Below are positions 20,493 to 33,392 of a DNA stretch of 64,000 nucleotides, in pieces (the stretch's first letter is position 1; the number at the start of each line of letters is the position of its first letter). Source of the DNA: Brachypodium distachyon (taxonomy: Eukaryota; Streptophyta; Magnoliopsida; Poales; Poaceae). The position numbers and the translations under genes are program-made. The notes beneath the pieces were generated by a model. The model was not told the origin of the DNA. It saw only the letters and a list, made by a program, of their open reading frames with translations, and did no database searches. The DNA is taken from the NCBI RefSeq assembly GCF_000005505.3, contig NC_016132.3, positions 41,244,914 to 41,308,913 on the forward strand. Reading direction: 5' to 3'.

Positions 20493-23297
20493 ATGGAGAG
20501 GAGCGAGAGCGTCCTAGACGCCGTCCTCGACGACGAAAACTTTGACGGCGATGACGTTGAGATGGCCGACGCAGATGCGGAGGACACCTGTGTGCCTGAC
20601 GTCCCCACCGCCGGAGTGCGAGGTGAGGACGGCAGTGGGGAGAAGGGAGCCCCGGCGGGCAAGAAGAAGAAGAAGAAGAGGAAGTCCGGGAAGAGGAAGA
20701 ATAGGGGGAGGCCTGATGGGCCGCCCACCAAGATTGCCGACATTAATAGGTAAAAACCCTCGCACCACTCTCCCTAGGGTTTAGGTTGCGCCCGAGACGG
20801 AAATCCGAAATTAAAATTTGGGTAGATGTCACCTGCTATGTGTTTATATGTTTTCCCTTTCACAGTCGTGCTGAAATTGAATAATACTCCAACCTACTGA
20901 AATCGGAGTAATCGTCAGAACAGAGCTATCATTTGTGGTACAATTGTTCTGATCATCGATTTGAAATGATAGTATCTTTTGTGTGAAATTATTATATGGA
21001 AGTAAAGGCTCAAAACCATTGTACGTGTATCAGTATATGGTCAAATCCCCTTGCATTTTTTTAGCGTAAAATCGATGTACATTTTAACAGAACTTCAATT
21101 GATACTTAGATTTTTTTGATTAATTGATATCGTGTTAATAAGAAGGTTAATACAATATCTGTAGATATTTCCATGGAATAGTGTTGTGGCAAGACGGTTT
21201 TATTCTTGTATAAAACTAGCACAGTGGTTAAGGCAAATTATTTATGCTTCTTTATGTTATTCATTTTAGGTTGCCAACTGACTAATCATTTATATTTATT
21301 TTGCAGGTTTGTCCTTGACACTTGCAGGCGCTTGAAGGAGAAGAAGTCATACCTTGTTTGGAATGCTGTTGGCTGCCTGGGTGTTTCTGCTGTCAGTGAT
21401 CTTGTCAGAGAGGTAAACAACTCTTATGTAACAGTACTAAAAGAGGATCAGTTCATCCATTGAGAGACTTCTTAATAATCTGGTGTTTCACTGTAGATGG
21501 ATCTATTTTACTAAAGCACAAAAAAGGCATAAATTGTTAGTGTAAGCTATTGTCCTCGACCTCTCTGTGTTCCCTCGTGTCTCATTTGTGGGCTGGTTGG
21601 TATTTGCCAAATGGACTTGCATAACTTCATAGGAGGAATCTGTTGCCTACTGCTCTTACAGATATTACTACCTTGATTCTTTGCAGTTCCATGGATTAGT
21701 TTGTTTTAAGTAATTGAGAAGTTTGGAGTTTTTCAGAAGAGTCACTGAATAGTATTTCCATCTACATACTTGATTGGTGACAAATCCAATTGCAGTTAAG
21801 TTTCTAATTCATACCTATACGTTGCATAATTCATGCTTTGTATATAAGCAGATAGTAATATCATAGGACCTATATCTTCAATAATTAACTCCAAAGGTGA
21901 GCAATATTTGTACGCAGTATTTTAAAAGAATATTGTCAATTAGTAGTGTACGTGTAATTTTCTAAATTCCAATACTCGGGAATTGGAGTTGTTATCAATT
22001 ACTAACTAAATACATTCTGTTCCAGGTTGAGGCCATTCAGAAGTGTGGTGGGCAGACGATTGCTGATGGAAGTCGTTTCCGGACAGGTGGTGGAGTCCTC
22101 TGGAACATCTTGAAGTCACGAGAGCCAAAGGCGTACAAGGAAATTATGTTGAAGGGAAGGGAACTTGAGGTATGACATTACTGGGACTTAAGTGTGCTAG
22201 TTTTTTGTAATTCTGTTCTTCATATTTGGTAAATTAGTCACTATGTACAATAGAAAGTTAGCAACACGCAGTAGGTTCTTTATCAAAATCAATTATGTTG
22301 AATACTACCTCTCATCCTACATGTAAGTTGTTTTAGAGATTTACCTGTCAAACATTGTAATATTGACCATCTATAAAGAAAGAACTACTAGCATCCAAAA
22401 CACCAAACTCATATTGTTAGATTTATCATCAAATAAACTTGTATACCGTATAATCTTTTTCACGAGGCAACTTGTTTGCCCAGAAATTGATTACCAAAGT
22501 ATCATCTTGAAGACTGTGTTATCCGAAAAGACTTGCATCTTGGACTGGTGGGCGTATGTGTATTTTGTAAATCTCCATTCTCCTACAAGAAAAGAACATT
22601 GAATCATGTACATGCCACATCATTATCATTTATCACTAGAAGCAGTCAATAATAAGGGAACTGGTTTTTTTTTAAAAGGCTCGATTTAATATTTTACCTA
22701 GATGAGGCAAGCTTATTCCACTAGTATTAGTGGAAACAAGTTACAAAAATAATAATGGAATAGGGAGCACCAAAATGAATCTGGGACTGGTGATATTGTA
22801 CATGAAATTTAGAATTGACCTCTTTCGTGGATCAAGTAACCATGCCTGTCACTTCGACACTAGACAATGGATGGATGTGCATGTGCTACTAGTGTCATAC
22901 CATCAAAATAACTGATGGTGCTCGTTGGCATTATCAACTGTTATTTTGCTACAATTCTACTGGACCTCAGCGGTCTTGCTGTTTATTTTTTATTTTTTGT
23001 TGGGATACTACTGTTTAATTATGTCTGATTGATATCGCGACTTCCTCCTTTCAGAAGCAGTTTATGTATACCAAAGGCAGATCACAGATGAGCAGAAATG
23101 AAGACGCAAGCTCACAGGGCAGTGCGTTAGTTGATGAGGAAATCGAAGCACATGATGATCCTGAGCACTTGGTCGATGTGGAGGAAGCACCTCCTGATAA
23201 CAAAGCTGAACCTCGTAAACCAGTAGCAGACAGAATTCGTGTGCCTGTTGCTTATGATGATCTTTTCGAGGAGGGAGAGATACATGAAGAACAATAA
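20493..23297 (+). CDS. PHAX: PHAX-like protein (phosphorylated adaptor for RNA export), PHAX RNA-binding domain
   Basis: Four exons, 20493-20749, 21307-21412, 22026-22169 and 23055-23297, join in frame with GT-AG introns to give 249 residues. In animals PHAX links the m7G cap-binding complex and the export receptor CRM1 to carry snRNAs out of the nucleus (family knowledge). Here residues 1-50 are acidic. Residues 57-73 form a strong basic run ending in RGRP, a probable nuclear localisation signal with an AT-hook-like motif. Residues 86-172 form the RNA-binding domain, with CRRLKEKKSYLVWNAVGCLG, CGGQTIADGSRFRTGGGV and LWNILKSREP matching the conserved GG...GSRRRTPGGVF core. The C-terminus is acidic and ends FEEGEIHEEQ. 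It is shorter than the animal protein, as is usual for plant forms. Intron 3 is nearly 900 bp. Confidence 0.85.
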
Positions 23298-24820
23298 AAT
23301 TAGTATTTGGAATTGGAAGGATTTGCCCTGTTATGATCTGCGAGCCTTAATTCTGCAAAGAAAGCAAGATGCAGAATGTAATCAAGATTGCGGGAATGTA
23401 TGTATGAACCTTGCCGTGGAGCATCTTTTTTATTTTTCTTCCAGGGATTCCAAAATTTTCCCACTTGTGAGTGTGAAAAAGCAGTAAGGCATGCAATTAT
23501 GCAACGGTTAGATCTCTTGTTACGAGGAGTGGAAGTCGTAGGAACAACATTGATACTAAAGTCAATACTGAATGGAAACTATGATTTTGCAGTCGACTAA
23601 ATTCAGTTTATTAGAGATAATATTACTGGAGAAAGCATCTTCGCTGCCTCTTGAGATTGATATTAAATTCAATACTGAATGAGAACCGGAAAGCAAAACG
23701 GCATGGCGACCAGCAGTGGAGCTCGCCGCGTGCCATGATAATGCAGCACTCTTGGCCTCCTCATCCTCCTTCAATTACGGTAGTAGCGATAGACAATAGC
23801 GGCGGCATGGCAACGCTGTCGCCGGGGGCAGGGGCGAGCAGCCGCTGGAGCGTGTGTACACCAACGCCCCAAGCCCAGCTCGCTCCACAGGCAGCAGATC
23901 ATCAGAGACTGCCCAATCCTATCATCCTACGGCAACATACTGGCATACAGCCGCCTTCTCTATCTGCTTTCGTTCTGTTCTTGGAGTAGGATTTCTTTTC
24001 TGTGCGTTTTGGTTTTAGGTGATTTCTTTTTTGTGCATCTGATGCCGCTCATTCGACGGTTTCCTACCATTTTGTTTAAGATTTTTCTGGCGATGCTCTA
24101 ACGGTTGATGGTATTATTAATACTTCATACTAAGATATGTTCAAAAAAGTTACAAACAAATATAAGCTAAGTTAAATCCAGCGAAAGATTGGTCATCTAC
24201 AGCAAAATTAGCTCTCAAGTGACTTGTTTACCATTAAAAATGATACGGTTAACATTTAAACACAATCTGCGGGAGTACAAGATCATTTCAGTATTTTTCA
24301 CCAGTTGCCGAAACAAACACATGCCAGATATTTTGGATCTTCCATCCCCAGTCGGCAGGCATAGCCGATTTTGAGAGGTGCAGTCGTGAAGCTCCAACAA
24401 AAGCAAACACAACCTTAGAAAAACTGACTGCCACTGGGGACGAGGTCATCGGCGTCGTCACTGTCCACAAGCAGAATTATGGGGATTAAAACTAACCGCC
24501 AATGGGATACTTTAAGTTTAACTTCTAGAACTATTAATTAGTGTTTTGATCCTGCAACAAAAGTAAACGTTTTGAAACAACAAACAAATTCTCTATATGA
24601 TTTTTGTCTAGTCTACACATATTTAAATTTACCTTTTGAAATAGTATTTGTAAAAAAATACTTTTTAAAACAATATATAAAGATATTAGCAGCCCAGAAT
24701 TTGAAAAGTATCTTCACTTCGACGGGTTTCGTACTATTCGACCAAAATCCACATTCCAAGTCGAAGGCGTGCGCGCAGCGCGGTGCGCCCCCGTACTCTG
24801 CACTGATTTCAGGTCAGAGC
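23298..24820. other. Intergenic, with a homeobox fragment near 23842
   Basis: PHAX 3' UTR, then mixed sequence. Apart from the HD-Zip fragment listed separately, no gene is supported. The last ~100 bp are the 5' region of the next gene. Confidence 0.4.
23842..23926 (+). pseudogene. Fragment of an HD-Zip III homeodomain
   Basis: Plus-strand reading gives PLERVYTNA and then, after one lost base in the run gccccaag, KPSSLHRQQIIRDCPILS. These 27 residues match helix 1 to helix 2 of the class III HD-Zip homeodomain, whose known pattern is ALERVY..CPKPSS.RRQQL.RECPILSN. The similarity stops abruptly after CPILS, before helix 3. It is a short captured or decayed piece with a frameshift and has no role as a gene. 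Confidence 0.55.
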
Positions 24821-26770
24821 ATGATGACGACGGCGACGAGGAGGTGGTGGAAGCGGCGCGATGGCAGCGACGACGCCGACGACCTCGTCCCCATGGACAC
24901 CCAAGGTATGGACCATCAAGTGCGCACCTCGTTTCCCCTCACCCTTTTGCCTGGGGTCCAGCTATCTCCGGTTCCCTGAAACTTTTTGTCGCTCGTCGGC
25001 GTGATCTGCACGCAGAGCAGGAGGAACTGGTCCGGTCGCTGGAGCAGAAGCAGACGCACGAGAGCCGCCGTTGGAGGGTGCGTGCCGCCGCCAACTCCCG
25101 ACCCATTCGGCTTAGGGTTTGGAGATCTTGCTATGGGAGATGATTCAATTCAATTCGATTTTGGTGCTCACGCTCGATGGTTATCTCTTGCCTGTGCAGC
25201 GCGTGTTTGCGGGGTTCCTCCTTGGTTATGCGGCCTTTCTCGTGTACTCCAGCTTCCACCATGCCTGGTCTCCCTGGGAGCTGGTTAGTTGCTTGTAGCT
25301 TTCTTTTTTACTTCCTTACATTGTGTTTTGCTAGCCATATTGATCGCCTAAGATGTTCGATGCTGGCTTTTGAATGGTGTATGACTTGGATTGGCCTTTG
25401 GTAAATCCGTTTTGGGTGGATTGGGACATAGGTACTAGTTGAGTTTTGCCCATTGAAAAGTAACATATAATTACCATGTAATTTTTATCTGTGCTCTGAA
25501 ACATTCATCAGTACAGCTCAAGTATTTAACCATCATAAATTCCAAAATAGTGGTGTATGGCTGTATGCTACATGCTTTGGTGAATCTATATGAAATGATT
25601 ATGTCTTGCAAGCTTGTTTCTCTGAACCACTGCTTGGTGCCTGACTCACGGTTCACCATTGAACAGCGATATCATGCTTACTTTATGGAAGATATGCCTG
25701 CGCCGATGGTCATAATTGCAGGTAATGGTGGTTACTTGATATTTACAATTGGCAACATAAGGAAGTCATTGTTACAACTTGCAAGGCATAATTTTGTATC
25801 ACACATTCAAAACATCTTGCTTAGTTTCTGAATGTTATCTCGACTCAACTTGTGGACACTGAGACAGTGGCAATGTTCATACTCACCCAAGGTGCTAACT
25901 TTATGACTTAGTTTTTTAATACATATGGAAAGCTTTCTAGAATCATATGTCCTATAATAGGTCCCTGCATCACCAGGGGCTTCTCTGGTCATTGTCACCA
26001 ATAGACATTTTCTTACTAAAAGTTTTAGTAATAAGTTGATTCTGAGACAATGATATCAGGGAATATTTTGTTAGGCATGCACATTAGGACTATCATCATT
26101 AGTTTATTCCTTTCGTCTTCCTTAGTATATTTCTGAACATACCCAAGAATATGCCACGGCCCACAGTGTACAAAACATTTTTTTGTTTCTCTTTGATTTC
26201 ATTCATACCTGACGTTTTATTGCAGATTGGGTAGCTGCCATTGCATGTTTATTTGCAGTTAAGGGTCTAGTACTATCATCAAGCTCCTCCAGGAAGTGGA
26301 TGTGGTATTCATTCTATGTAGGCATGGCAGTTGCTGTCTTCTGGACATACTACCTCTTGAAGTATGTTATCTACAGACAATTCACGTACCCTTTCCTGTG
26401 TCAAAATGCAGCATCAGAAAGAAGACATTTTATGCTAACCACTAATCCTACACTGCACATGACCAACACTCACAAACATCAAGATCTTGTTTTTCAGTAA
26501 TTGCGATTGTTGTTTCTTTTGCACTGCAGATTACCAAGAATACGATGGGATGCGGTGTGGCTTCCCTTTGGCCCTTTAATGTATGCTTACTTACTCCTTT
26601 GACCTGCTTTTTTGCTGGCCATTGTTGAATAATAATAACATTGCTATCTTTTACATGTACTGTTGGTCAGTGCTTCTACATTGAGCCTCTATATTGACCA
26701 TACGCTTCTAAAGTCAATGCAAGATATCAGTACATTGAGGAGCTATATGTACAACTTCAAGTCCCTGTAA
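24821..26770 (+). CDS. Small multi-pass membrane protein of unknown function
   Basis: Seven exons, 24821-24905, 25016-25077, 25200-25283, 25667-25721, 26226-26361, 26530-26580 and 26671-26770, join with correct phases and GT-AG introns to give 190 residues. The N-terminus is basic, then acidic (MMTTATRRWWKRR, DDADD), followed by a charged helix (EQEELVRSLEQKQTHESRRW). About four hydrophobic segments follow: FAGFLLGYAAFLVYSSF, DWVAAIACLFAVKGLVL, YSFYVGMAVAVFWTYYLL and WLPFGPLIASTLSLYI. The C-terminus reads DISTLRSYMYNFKSL. I do not recognise a named family. The regular exon structure and absence of lesions support a real gene. The last exon is chosen over read-through after 26580 because it restores a well-formed helix and ends cleanly. 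Cell location and partner are unknown. Confidence 0.75.
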
Positions 26771-27854
26771 TGTCGAGCATATGATTGTTCTTGATCTTGC
26801 AGTTAGCTCTTTTTGGAAATGGGAAGATCTTGCTCTTAGCTCTACATGGGCGGTTGAAACTTATGTTCTGTCACTTTCTTTATCATCTCCTGTTCTCTCC
26901 CTCCCAAAACCATCATGTCAAAATTCTAATATACTCAAATTGCATCAGTTTACCAGAGTAGTTTGTGTACTTGAGAATTGTCAGGTCTCCTAACATACGG
27001 AATGCTGATATGAATCAGATACCTTTGTATTTGTATGGCTATACTCTTATCATTGTCACTTGCGTACTTTTCATATGACACTCGGTATTGAAGATCTTTT
27101 TTGCTGAAATGAAGGCAAGATTTGGCTCCTTTCGAACATTGCGAATTTTCTCTTTGAGGATGGGACAGTGCTGTATTGCTAGTGGAACTTTGTCGGTAGT
27201 GGATTCATCCATATAAAGTCATGGCCTAACATTGCTCAATCTAGTCCACTCGTCTCAAAATCAATGGTGCTAGTATAAGTCTCACCAATTAAAAAGAATA
27301 AAATACACCACTGGTTCATAAACTTGAAAGAAATGAACACCTTAGTTCACAAACTCACAAAAAGCACATATAAATATCTAAACTCAGATTAGTGATACGG
27401 TTTACTTTGAAAAGGCAAAAAACAGACATGTGGCTGCCACGTCTAACCAAGCATGGAACATGGCATGTTGATAGATTATCACGCAAAGATTGCTTGAGAA
27501 ATTGAGGAGGCGCGAGCCCGAGCCCAGCGCCCCTCCCCCCATCTCTCCTCTCTCTTTATGCCGTCAACGAGACGATTAGGACTCCGGTGATCGGTGGCGA
27601 CGGCCGGCAAATCGACCTAAAGTGAATCTGGACCTCCTCCTCCCATTGTCCAGTTCTCTGTCATTCAGTTGTCTTAAGGGTGGGCCGGAAGTATTCACAT
27701 CAGAAATGCAGCCCATTCACAAGTTCAGGGGATAGTGCCGTGGCCGGTGGCCCAAGACTCAAATTCTTCAGCGTACGAGGCGACACTCTCCCATCCCGTA
27801 TCTCCCAACCACGGAGCGGCAGCGCACGGACGAGTTGGATTGATTCACTGCAAA
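26771..27854. other. Intergenic; no gene recognised
   Basis: Includes the 3' UTR of the membrane protein gene and the upstream region of the PPR gene. A stretch near 27270-27480 (ttcataaacttgaaa, acatgtggctgccacgt) resembles the termini of grass Mutator-like elements, but no partner terminus or target duplication was found. Confidence 0.4.
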
Positions 27855-30800
27855 ATGGAAGCCGCGTCCTTGCCGCTCGCCGCGCCCCGCTCCCTCTCCC
27901 CGCCAGCGACTGCGCCGTCCTGCTCGCGGCCGAAGAACCTCCCCTTCGTTCGCGCAGCCCCGCAGACGCTGGAAGCACGTGCCGCACCCAAAACCCAGCG
28001 GCCGTCCCCCCGGCGCAACGCCGTCGCCGATGTCAAGGCTGCCGCCGACCCTGTCGCTGCGCTCACCAGGTATGCTCCACCGCTGCTATATTGCTCTAGT
28101 ACTTTGGTTAGTCCCAAGCATTCGTTTCCTGTCGTTGTGGTAATTCCGCGAAGCAAAGCTCAACTGCTGTGGCCTGTGAATTATGCCACTTGCGTACAAT
28201 GAACAGTAGAAGTGCTGTGATGCCGAAAAAAAGGGTTGGTAGAAATGGGATGTTAGGATAGGCTCAGCACTGCTCATGTTTGAAATCAAACCCTGAGGAT
28301 TCTGCCCTTTACCTACAGGCTGGAAGATGTTCTGCAGACACAGGACTGCAACATAATCTTGCGCCACTATGGGGACATCAGGAAATGGGATGCCCTTTCT
28401 AAGGTACTCCCTCCGTCCCATATTAAGTGACTTTCTATTACATGTATCTAGACGCTTTTTGGGTATAGATACATTCATATTTGTGCAAATTTGTGTCACT
28501 TAATATGGGACGGAGGGAGTAGTTCTCAGCAATGGTTTTCATGGTCAGTTAGGGTGTGTTTGGGTGGTGGGAATTGATGAGTTTGGTGTGGAGCTTTGCC
28601 AGTGCCAATAGACATGAGTTGCTGAACTTTGTTTCAGGTCTTTCGGTGGATGCAGGAGCATGAAATGCTCAATGTTGCGTCCTACAGCAGCTATTTCAAG
28701 TACCTGGGGTTGAGCCGTAACGCTGCAAGAGCGCTGCAAGTGTATGGTTCTATCCAGGACCAGTCAATCAGAGTTCATGTCTCTGTTTGTAATTCGGTTC
28801 TAGGGTGCTTGGTGAAGAATGGGAGGTATGACAGCACCTTCAAGCTCTATGATGAGATGATACGAGGAGGTCTATCACCTGATCTGTTCACCTACAGTAC
28901 TGTACGGGACTTTGACCCTCATTGTTTCATATTAGCACTTGCTATAGGCATTATGCAACCTGTTTTGAGTTCTTTTTTCCCCAACCTCCAGCTTCTGTCA
29001 GGGTGCATTAAGTTGAAGCAGGGCTATGCTAAGGCAATGGAGTTGATCAATGAGCTGAACTACCGCGGTCTTCAGATGGATAGTGTAATATACGGTACTC
29101 TCTTGGCGATATGTGCATCTCATAACTACTGCGAGGAGGCTGAGGTATACTTCCAGAAATTGAAGGATGAGGGCCATAACCCTAATCTGTTCCACTACAG
29201 CTCCCTGTTGAATGCATATTCGGAAAATTCTAATTATGAAAAAGCTGAGCTGCTGATGAAAGATTTGAGGTCTTCCAAGTTAATACCAAACAAGGTCTAT
29301 TTTCATTACTTGTCCTTTATTAATTAGTTCTATGATCTATGCTTTCTGGTTTGCTGAAGTCCACAGTTCTGTCAGTTCCATTTTTGTATTTGCCACGGTT
29401 CAAGTTTCTTGAGGTCATTTCTCAATATATGGCTTATCCATGGGACAAGTTGGACAATATCTTTTCTTTTTACTGAAAACTGCAGGAAAGATTCCGACAC
29501 TACATATATATTAAAGTTCAATAATATTTACAAGGAAAAAAGGGTTGGGGGGGGGAGCAACTTGAGTTTTTCGAGCCGCACCATTTATGTTTATTTGTTA
29601 AAGGTAGCATATCAGTGAATATTAATTGTCAATGTGCCTGGAAAGGAAACAAGTACTGTGCTAGGCAGCAACATGCATGTAACTAAACACTGTTTGAAAA
29701 GCATATCTTCAAATCACTAGATATTGCCTACCGCATATCCTACCCAGACACTGAAGTTTTTGCTTGTTGCTTTACACGCGGTGTATTGAAATGAGCTTGT
29801 AGTTGAATGGCCTGGGTTGAAAGTGAGGGCACCCTACCTAGGTGCTGGAATGGTTTCTTGCTGCTTTCCGCATAATCTGTTTAGTAGGGCTTGCTTGTAG
29901 TTGAATTGAGGGCACTGGTGCTTCTGGATGTTTCAAAAATAGCCTTTCCATAATCAAATATTATTTCCTCATGTTCACACAATGCTATTGTTTGGACATT
30001 GACAGTCTCCAAACTGTTAACTATATCACTAATTTATACATAACCCAACGAAATTATTATATTATGAAAGTACCGAAACTGTCTACACATATCATTTCCA
30101 TGTATCCAATGTATACTTATAAAGATATCTATAGTCAAAGATATGTCCAAAGAGATAGCTTTTTTTGAACCGGAGGGAGTAACTGTTGTCCTATTCTTTG
30201 CTCAAATGCTATAGTCATGCAATTGAACTTATATACATTTAGAATTATCGCAAAATGGTGCTGCTAATAATATCATTCTGGCATCTCAACTAAATTTCCT
30301 TTGCAGGTAATACTGACTACTTTATTGAAGGTATACTCTAAAGGTGGTCTTTTTGAGAAGGCTAAGGAGCTACTCACTGAATTGGAAGCCTCAGGGTTTG
30401 CTCAGGATGAGGTAAAAGTCTAACACACAACACTTCTTCATGTGCACACTTCCATTCCACAATCTCATAAATTGACCTAACTTTAGTGCAGTTGTAATCC
30501 CTTAATCCTTATACTGTGTACAGATGCCATATTGCATATTGATTGATGCCCTTGCCAAAGGAGGAAAGATATGGGAAGCAACAATGCTGTTTAATGAAAT
30601 GAAAGAAAAAGGAGTTAAATCTGGTACAACATCCAACCATACAACTAATCTATCACCATGCTAGTTTCTCATTCCTGATTACTATACCGTATTTAGGATC
30701 TGATCTTCATTTGTCTGGATCCTACATATATGTTATTCATTTTGTTGGATGGATCACTGTTCTTATATGTAATGATTACCTGCAAATTATGATACCGAAT

Positions 30801-33392
30801 TCTAGTGTAACCTTTTGAGGAAGTACGGTATGGTTTTTTTTCATGCGCTGGTAATGTTATTCAGTATACTAGCTTTTGATAGTACTATAATAATTTTGTA
30901 GAGCATTGCCTGCGTGTTGCCATGCAAATGCCTTAGTAGGGTGCTATTACAATTGTGTCTTCTTCATCTTTCTTGATGTGCTTATCTTCTGTTTCTGCAG
31001 ATGGCTATGCATTTAGTATTATGATTTCAGCACTACATCGAGCTGGTTATCGTGAAGAAGCAAAACAACTTGCAAAAGAATTTGAGGACCAGAATACAAC
31101 ATATGACCTTGTTATACTTAATACATCACTTCGTGCTTACTGCAACACAAATGATACAGAAAGTGTAATGCGAATGCTCAAGAAAATGGATGAATTGAAC
31201 ATATCACCTGATCATATTACATTCAATACCTTAATAAGGTACTTCTGCAAGGGAAAGGTCTATCACCTAGTATACAAGACAATTGAAGATATGCATACAA
31301 AGGGTCATCAATTGAATGAGGTATGTTGATTCTGCTGTCTTTGGTCTATTTATTATGTTTCTATTAAGTTTTGTGCTGGATAAAATAATAACTAATTCTT
31401 GTTAAATTCTGTTCACTGGAAGTAGGGCTATCTGCCTAAAGGGGTAAGGCTGATTGATGACCCTAGATACTTGTAGTACTCCAAAATTCATAAAAAACTT
31501 TATGGTATCAGTACATGTACATGCAAGACTACACACAGAAAATCTGTGCAAAAATAACTTGTACTTTGTACTGTACAAAAAAGTACTGTTTTTCAGGTAA
31601 AGATAGGTAGTTTATGGTATTGAAATCCAGTACGTACTTGATTTGTCTTTATGTATAGTACAAGGTATGTGTTAAAATTACACCAATTATGCATGTACTC
31701 TTGTATTTACATACACTAATAATATCTTTCAGAAAAAAAAATTGGGGCGTACATAGTACCTACACCCTTCATGGGTAGTTGGGTACCGCTGGTGGTGTCC
31801 CATCCGCTTACGGGCTATCTATGACATGCTTGTAGAATAGAGTGTGGCCATCGCATTTTTTCTTGCAACATGATTTTAATCAGCTTTTGTTGCGACAGCA
31901 TGTATGTTAACCTAAATTTCTATTCATCTTCTCCAGGAGCTTTGCTCTGAGGTGATGTTACAGTTAGGAGAAGCAGGTTTTCCTTCTGAAGCATTATCTG
32001 TATATAATATGATGAGATACAGTAAAAGAACAGTTTGTAAATCTCTTCATGAGAAGGTCTTAAGCATCTTAGTTCCAGCAGGACTTCTCAAGGATGCATA
32101 TATAGTCATTAAGGTACAATGCTTTGGCGTTTTCTGCTGGTATCTCTATTGTTTATTTTTGTGTATCTTCACTAAGCAAATGCTAATTTAACAGGACAAT
32201 GCTGAGCTGATATCTCCACGTTCCTTGGAGAAATTTGCTATACAGTTCATGACATCGGGAAACATAAATTTGATTAATGATGTTATGAAGGCACTGAACC
32301 ATTCAGGATGGCGTATAAGCCAGGTGATGATTTTGTACCTGTACTCTATAAGTATAGTTTGGAGTTGAACCCTGGAGGGCTGGACATTGGAAACTTATTA
32401 AATCTTAGCTGCCTAGGACAGAGCATGCTCCAGAAAATCACAGAACAGCATTACCAAGACTAACCTTAATCTAAGCATTTAAGGACCACATCTTGCGTCC
32501 TAACTTGCTATTTCTTTTAAGAGTTAATAACACCCGCAATACATAAACTTGAAGCGCGCGAGCAATTTCATACAAGAACTTGAAAAATGGGGCCAAGTGA
32601 TCCAAAACTTGTTTAGGCGGGTGATTAGTGCCCAGATTAGTCCGAATTAGCCACGCTGGTTGTTTAGGCGGTTTGCATTTTTTTCATTTAGCCCCTGCGA
32701 TCAAAATACAATTTCTTTCTCATCCCCAGACAATGCAATGCGAATGAAATTTTGCAAAAATATCTCTGTTTTCTTCCCATTTTCCATCATCGCGGCCTCT
32801 CCCTCGCCGCCCTATACCTCGCCGTGTCGGGGACTCGTGGATTTAGGGTTAGGCCGCAGGGGTTTCGGGGGAAGAAAAGGAAGAATCATGTGTGGAGGGT
32901 TTTCGCAAGAGCGTAGGGAAACGAGGGTTTTTCTGTAAAAATTATCGAGCCCTCAGTGCGCAACTTTGCCACGCTGACAAGGCACGTGGCGGCTCCGGAG
33001 CGCATCTGACCAAAAATGAATCTGCAACACAAGTTTTGGACCAACTGACCCCATTTTTCAAGTTGTATGAAAATGCTCGCATGCAGTTCTTGTACTGCGG
33101 GTGTTATTACCTCTTCTTTTAATGGTGAACATGACCGTTTCTGTTTCACATGCAGGATACCTTTGGGAGAGCAATTCAGCGGTACATCCAAAAACCTGAT
33201 AAGAAGCAGCTATTGTTATCCCTCTTAGACTGGATGACTGGTCAAGGCTATTCCGTAGACTCATCATCAAGGAACTTGCTTTTGAAAAATGCACAGCTCT
33301 TTGGCGAAAAACAACTGATAGCAGAAATCCTTTCTAAGCAGCAAGCAGCATCAAGGGCCTCAGGCCAAAGAACAAAAAGAATCAGTGATTGA
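27855..33392 (+). CDS. Pentatricopeptide repeat protein, probably plastid-targeted (At1g10910-like)
   Basis: Ten exons, 27855-28069, 28319-28403, 28638-28901, 28992-29294, 30307-30411, 30524-30623, 31001-31320, 31937-32113, 32195-32323 and 33156-33392, join in frame to give 644 residues. PPR proteins bind organelle RNAs one base per repeat and act in RNA processing, splicing or stability. The first ~70 residues are Ala/Ser/Pro/Arg-rich without acidic residues until late, as in a plastid transit peptide. P-type repeats run through exons 3-8 (for example CNSVLGCLVKNGRYDSTFKL, YSTLLSGCIKLKQGY, DSVIYGTLLAICASHNYCEE and ITFNTLIRYFCKGKVYHLVY). There is no E or DYW editing tail; the end is basic. 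Having many introns is unusual for a PPR gene but matches the At1g10910/EMB3103 type (recalled, not checked). An in-frame upstream ATG (27735) exists; 27855 is preferred for the transit peptide. Intron 2 starts inside a MITE, and intron 9 holds a MULE. Confidence 0.88.
28407..28519. mobile_element. Stowaway-like MITE in PPR intron 2
   Basis: 113 bp, termini ctccctccgtcccatattaa and its inverse, flanked by TA (28405-28406 and 28520-28521). Same family and same length as 54750-54862. The left TA is part of the intron's GT donor. Confidence 0.88.
32521..33113. mobile_element. Non-autonomous Mutator-like element in PPR intron 9
   Basis: 593 bp with termini gagttaataacacccgca on the left and, inverted, gaggtaataacacccgca on the right. 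The inverted repeats extend about 110 bp. The target duplication ttcttttaa is exact (32512-32520 and 33114-33122, 9 bp). The interior has a GC-rich part (32780-32900) with a short open frame of unknown origin, perhaps captured. No transposase. Confidence 0.88.

Noticed and set aside
26581..26613. Read-through end of the membrane protein gene (MYAYLLL then stop)
   Set aside because: A GTATGC donor at 26581 and a well-phased last exon at 26671-26770 give a more natural C-terminus.
27735..27854. In-frame upstream start for the PPR gene
   Set aside because: It would add residues unlike a transit peptide (His/Pro/Asn-rich). The 27855 start gives a better one, though it is not proven.
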